Source: Hymenobacter sp. J193 (lineage in GTDB: Bacteria; Bacteroidota; Bacteroidia; Cytophagales; Hymenobacteraceae). From it: DNA of 64,000 bases. The stretch is taken from NCBI RefSeq assembly GCF_024700075.1, contig NZ_JAJONE010000001.1:1888001-1952000 (forward strand), read 5' to 3'. Below the pieces are notes generated by a model. That model saw nothing but the letters and a program-made list of their open reading frames with translations, was not told where the DNA came from and searched no databases. Within the stretch, counting starts at the first letter, position 1. The number at the start of each line of letters is the position of its first letter. Positions 62,122-64,000 of this stretch are shown here, one piece after another. The position numbers were made by a program, and so were the translations under genes.

Positions 62122-63215
62122 TGTTGTGTCGGCCGAAGCCCCGTAGGGCAGCCAGGCGCGGGCGCGGCCCAGCCAGGGGCCGCCGCCGCGGGCGCTCCGG
62201 CTTGCAGCGCCACTTGCGCGGGCACCAGGTTCAGGCGCGTGAGCAGCAGGGCGATGTTGGGGTAGGTGCGCAGCTCAGCGGGCAGCAAGGACATTTGCAG
62301 CAGGGAGTCAGCCTCGGCGGCCAGGGTGCTGGCGTAGGCGGCCGGCCGGCGGCTGTGGCCCTCCAGCAGCAGAGGCAGGTAGTAGCTCACCAGCACATCG
62401 GCCAGGGCCCCGCCGGCCGGGCCCTGGTTGGCAGGCTGCTGCCCGTAGCGGCGGTAGGTAGCTATGGCCTGCTCGTAGGCTTGCTCGGCCTGGGGGTAGA
62501 GGCCCTGGGCGGCGTAGGTTTCGCCCAGCAGGCACTGGGTCCAGCCAATACCGCTCAGGTTGCCCTGCTGCCGGAAAAGGTTCCGGGCCCGCCCGTAGTA
62601 GTGCAGGGCCAGGGGCAGGCGGCCCAGGGCGCGGCAGGCCGAGCCGGCATTGGCCAGAATGCCGGGCAGCGGGGCCCCTTCGGGCCAGCGCGAGCCGGCG
62701 GTTGGGGCAGTAGCGGGGGCGGGCCCCACGGTGCTGTCGAGGCCCGCAGCCCGAAACTGCCGGGCTGCCTGCTGGTAATAGTAGAGCGTGCTATCGTAGC
62801 TGCCCCGGGCGTAGTGCAGCCCGGCTAGGTCGTCGGCCAGCTTTATTACCACGACCGGCTGTTGCTGCCCTTGCCGGGCGCTGACCAGCTTCCAGGCCCG
62901 CCCCAGGTAGTGGGCGGCCGAGTCGGGGCGGTGCCCTGTCCGGAAAGCCTGCGCCCGGCGCACGTAGACCAGCAGCCGGCCCAGCGAGTCGGTGGGCCGA
63001 TGGGCGTGGTCGATTCGCTGGCGGGCCACGTCGGCCGCCCCTCTAGCAGCCTGAGGCGGTAACAACGGCGTCAGGGCGTGAGGCAGCGGACGCCCGCCAG
63101 TTTGGGCCGGACCGGGCACCGGGACGGCCAGCAGCAGGCCCGCTAGCCAGAACTGGCCCCAGGCCCGGCCAGCTTGGCGGCAACAGGCAAGAAACAGGCA
63201 GCAGAGCAGCAGCAA
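62070..63215 (-). CDS. hybrid sensor kinase (HTCS), N-terminal TPR sensor fragment
   Basis: 381 residues from TTG 63215: signal peptide (LLLCCLFLACC, then LAGLLLAVPVPGPAQ) and a TPR-rich sensor region (DSLGRLLVYVRRAQAFRTG, SAAHYLGRAWKLVSARQG, YYYQQAARQF, YYGRARNLFRQQG). This frame ends with unlike sequence after QAGAPAAAA. The other frame carries PWLGRARAWLPYGASAD. Adding one base to the G4 at 62176-62179 (minus strand GGCCCCTGG to GGCCCCCTGG) joins the two in register. The gene is then ~1140 residues. Unlike typical HTCS it has TPRs instead of beta-propeller repeats. Confidence 0.82.
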   Translation of the reverse strand: MLLLCCLFLACCRQAGRAWGQFWLAGLLLAVPVPGPAQTGGRPLPHALTPLLPPQAARGAADVARQRIDHAHRPTDSLGRLLVYVRRAQAFRTGHRPDSAAHYLGRAWKLVSARQGQQQPVVVIKLADDLAGLHYARGSYDSTLYYYQQAARQFRAAGLDSTVGPAPATAPTAGSRWPEGAPLPGILANAGSACRALGRLPLALHYYGRARNLFRQQGNLSGIGWTQCLLGETYAAQGLYPQAEQAYEQAIATYRRYGQQPANQGPAGGALADVLVSYYLPLLLEGHSRRPAAYASTLAAEADSLLQMSLLPAELRTYPNIALLLTRLNLVPAQVALQAGAPAAAAPGWAAPAPGCPTGLRPTQQWPAGRAATFPTPRRGP

Positions 63216-63357
63216 ATGATCAGAAGAGAGATGAAAGAAAGCGGGGGCACCGCGCGCCTGGCCTACGGTAGCCCAGCGCGGATGCCCAGGCAGCCTAGCT
63301 CAAAGCCGATGGCGTCGATTATCGGTATAAAGGTCGGCAGCCGGCCGGCTAGGCAGG

Positions 63358-63410
63358 GGGCAAATGCCTGCCAAACTTCCGCCGCTGTGCCATTTGGCAG
63401 AAATTTGCCC
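63358..63410. repeat. inverted repeat upstream of the hybrid kinase
   Basis: GGGCAAATGCCTGCCAAA pairs with TTTGGCAGAAATTTGCCC (two mismatches) around a 17-base loop. Shares GGGCA and CTGCCAA with the repeat at 59681-59748. A second small palindrome, GTTGGCC/GGCCAAC, follows near 63416-63434. Confidence 0.55.
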
Positions 63411-63604
63411 TGGCTGTTGGCCCGGCCGGCCAACAAAAAGCCGTCACTCCAGACTGGGGCGGCGGTATAGTCAAGGAGCGTCTATTAAGCTATCGGCTCA
63501 ATACCGGTGTTCAGGGTAACAACTTTCATGGATTGAGCTATACTAACACAGCAGTTTACAACAGCCTGGCAAGGTCCTAAGACAATCCAGGCAGACCTGC
63601 ACCC
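63411..63604. other. gene-free region, first part
   Basis: Between the upstream hairpin and the box array. GC falls sharply after ~63480. No ORF of size, tRNA or clear promoter was recognised. Confidence 0.4.
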
Positions 63605-63730
63605 AGGTAGAAGCTTTGGTTAATTTTAAAAATATATTTACCCCACATAGGTAGAAGTGATTATCAATTTAGGACTATCTCCTACCTTAATAGGTAGAAG
63701 TTAGTCCTAATATTTAGCATCCTTCTACCT
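63605..63730. promoter_or_regulatory. AGGTAGAAG box array upstream of the HTH gene
   Basis: AGGTAGAAG at 63605-63613, 63649-63657 and 63692-63700 (starts 44 and 43 bases apart), one inverted copy at 63722-63730 and a near copy (AGGTAGGAG, minus) at 63679-63687. The 63671-63708 segment is a large imperfect palindrome centred on TAAT, with AGGACTA and TAGTCCT ends. AT-rich. Looks like a cooperative operator or iteron-like array for the following gene. Confidence 0.6.
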
Positions 63731-63768
63731 AACACAACCGTTGGGAATAAGACACCTGTTCTGTTGCT

Positions 63769-64000
63769 ATGTCTCATTTACCTGCTTCTCTGCTCAATAG
63801 CCTTACGGCTGCCGTGCGGGCCCATTTCGGCTTTTCAACGCGCCAGCTGGCCCGGTATATGAACGTGTCCATCGGATTCGTATCGCACCTGGAAGCCGGG
63901 CGCAAGGGGCTGCCCCCGGCGCTGGCTCCGCGCCTGCTGCTGCTAAGCCACCTGCTGCCCCCTCCCCTGGGCCAGGGTCCGACGGAGGCACCCGAGCCGC
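63769..64000 (+). CDS. helix-turn-helix regulator, truncated by the window edge
   Basis: Starts ATG at 63769 and is open to the window end (77 codons visible), with no stop. Residues ~25-50 (STRQLARYMNVSIGFVSHLE) look like an XRE-type helix-turn-helix: the Q-L-A-x-x-x-x-V turn and S-x-x-F-V-S-x-L-E recognition helix. The C-terminal part is missing. The box array just upstream suggests autoregulation, an inference. Pro/Leu-rich sequence follows the HTH. Confidence 0.75.
   Translation, partial: MSHLPASLLNSLTAAVRAHFGFSTRQLARYMNVSIGFVSHLEAGRKGLPPALAPRLLLLSHLLPPPLGQGPTEAPEP

Noticed and set aside
1..64000. Defence system, biosynthetic cluster or mobile island
   Set aside because: No nuclease, restriction, toxin, polyketide or NRPS, transposase or integrase was found. 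The acyl carrier-like gene alone is not enough.

Overview
The window reads as a chromosomal segment of a high-GC member of the Bacteroidota, most like Hymenobacter (family Hymenobacteraceae, order Cytophagales). The evidence is the GC-rich coding sequence, promoters with the Bacteroidota -7 element TAnnTTTG, a type IX secretion (T9SS) C-terminal sorting domain, a MurF-alanine racemase fusion, a PafA-type phosphatase, DUF5686/DUF4230/DUF4834 proteins, YfhO, and a hybrid two-component regulator with an AraC output domain. No rRNA, CRISPR array, transposase, integrase or phage gene was seen. The order of mostly unrelated housekeeping genes looks like ordinary chromosome.

1-15.5 kb: a TPR sensor kinase, an alpha/beta hydrolase, an RsmI-like methylase, the feoAB ferrous-iron operon with a probable metal-responsive operator over its start site, a tandem pair of secreted carboxypeptidase-regulatory-like paralogues with matching promoters, murF-alr, a RarD-like transporter, a DUF5686 outer-membrane protein and recX. 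15.7-28.2 kb: a GNAT acetyltransferase, DUF4230, a glycosyltransferase-like membrane protein, an ACC-deaminase-family enzyme, YfhO, DUF4834, an FkbM methyltransferase, several hypotheticals, tRNA-Thr(CGU), a small HExxH protein, an NlpC/P60 peptidase, a YkvA protein and an acyl-carrier-like protein.

28.2-35.4 kb is one minus-strand locus, probably an operon: tetR, tolC-like, membrane-fusion adaptor, RND pump, then the carrier-like protein, which has Thr where the phosphopantetheine Ser should be. 35.6-52.7 kb: ispF, two tandem M28 peptidases, lutB, a channel-like protein, sdaAA, msrB, nnr, a UbiA-like protein, a DUF6766 protein, ppa, pafA and a HAD phosphatase. 52.8-63.2 kb: a very large T9SS cargo protein built from FG-GAP, cadherin-like and TIG domains in a ~1.42 kb super-repeat. 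Upstream on the same strand is a TPR-type hybrid sensor kinase/AraC regulator with related long inverted repeats on both sides. The window ends in an AT-rich regulatory region with an array of AGGTAGAAG boxes in front of a truncated HTH gene.

Five genes (adaptor, tolC, the second M28 peptidase, the FG-GAP giant and the hybrid kinase) are each split by what looks like a one-base indel, usually in a homopolymer. So many within 30 kb suggests consensus errors in the assembly, although the two G7 tracts could also be slippage switches. Intergenic regions are rich in small repeats: REP-like palindromes, a 128-bp inverted repeat, and several heptanucleotide arrays.
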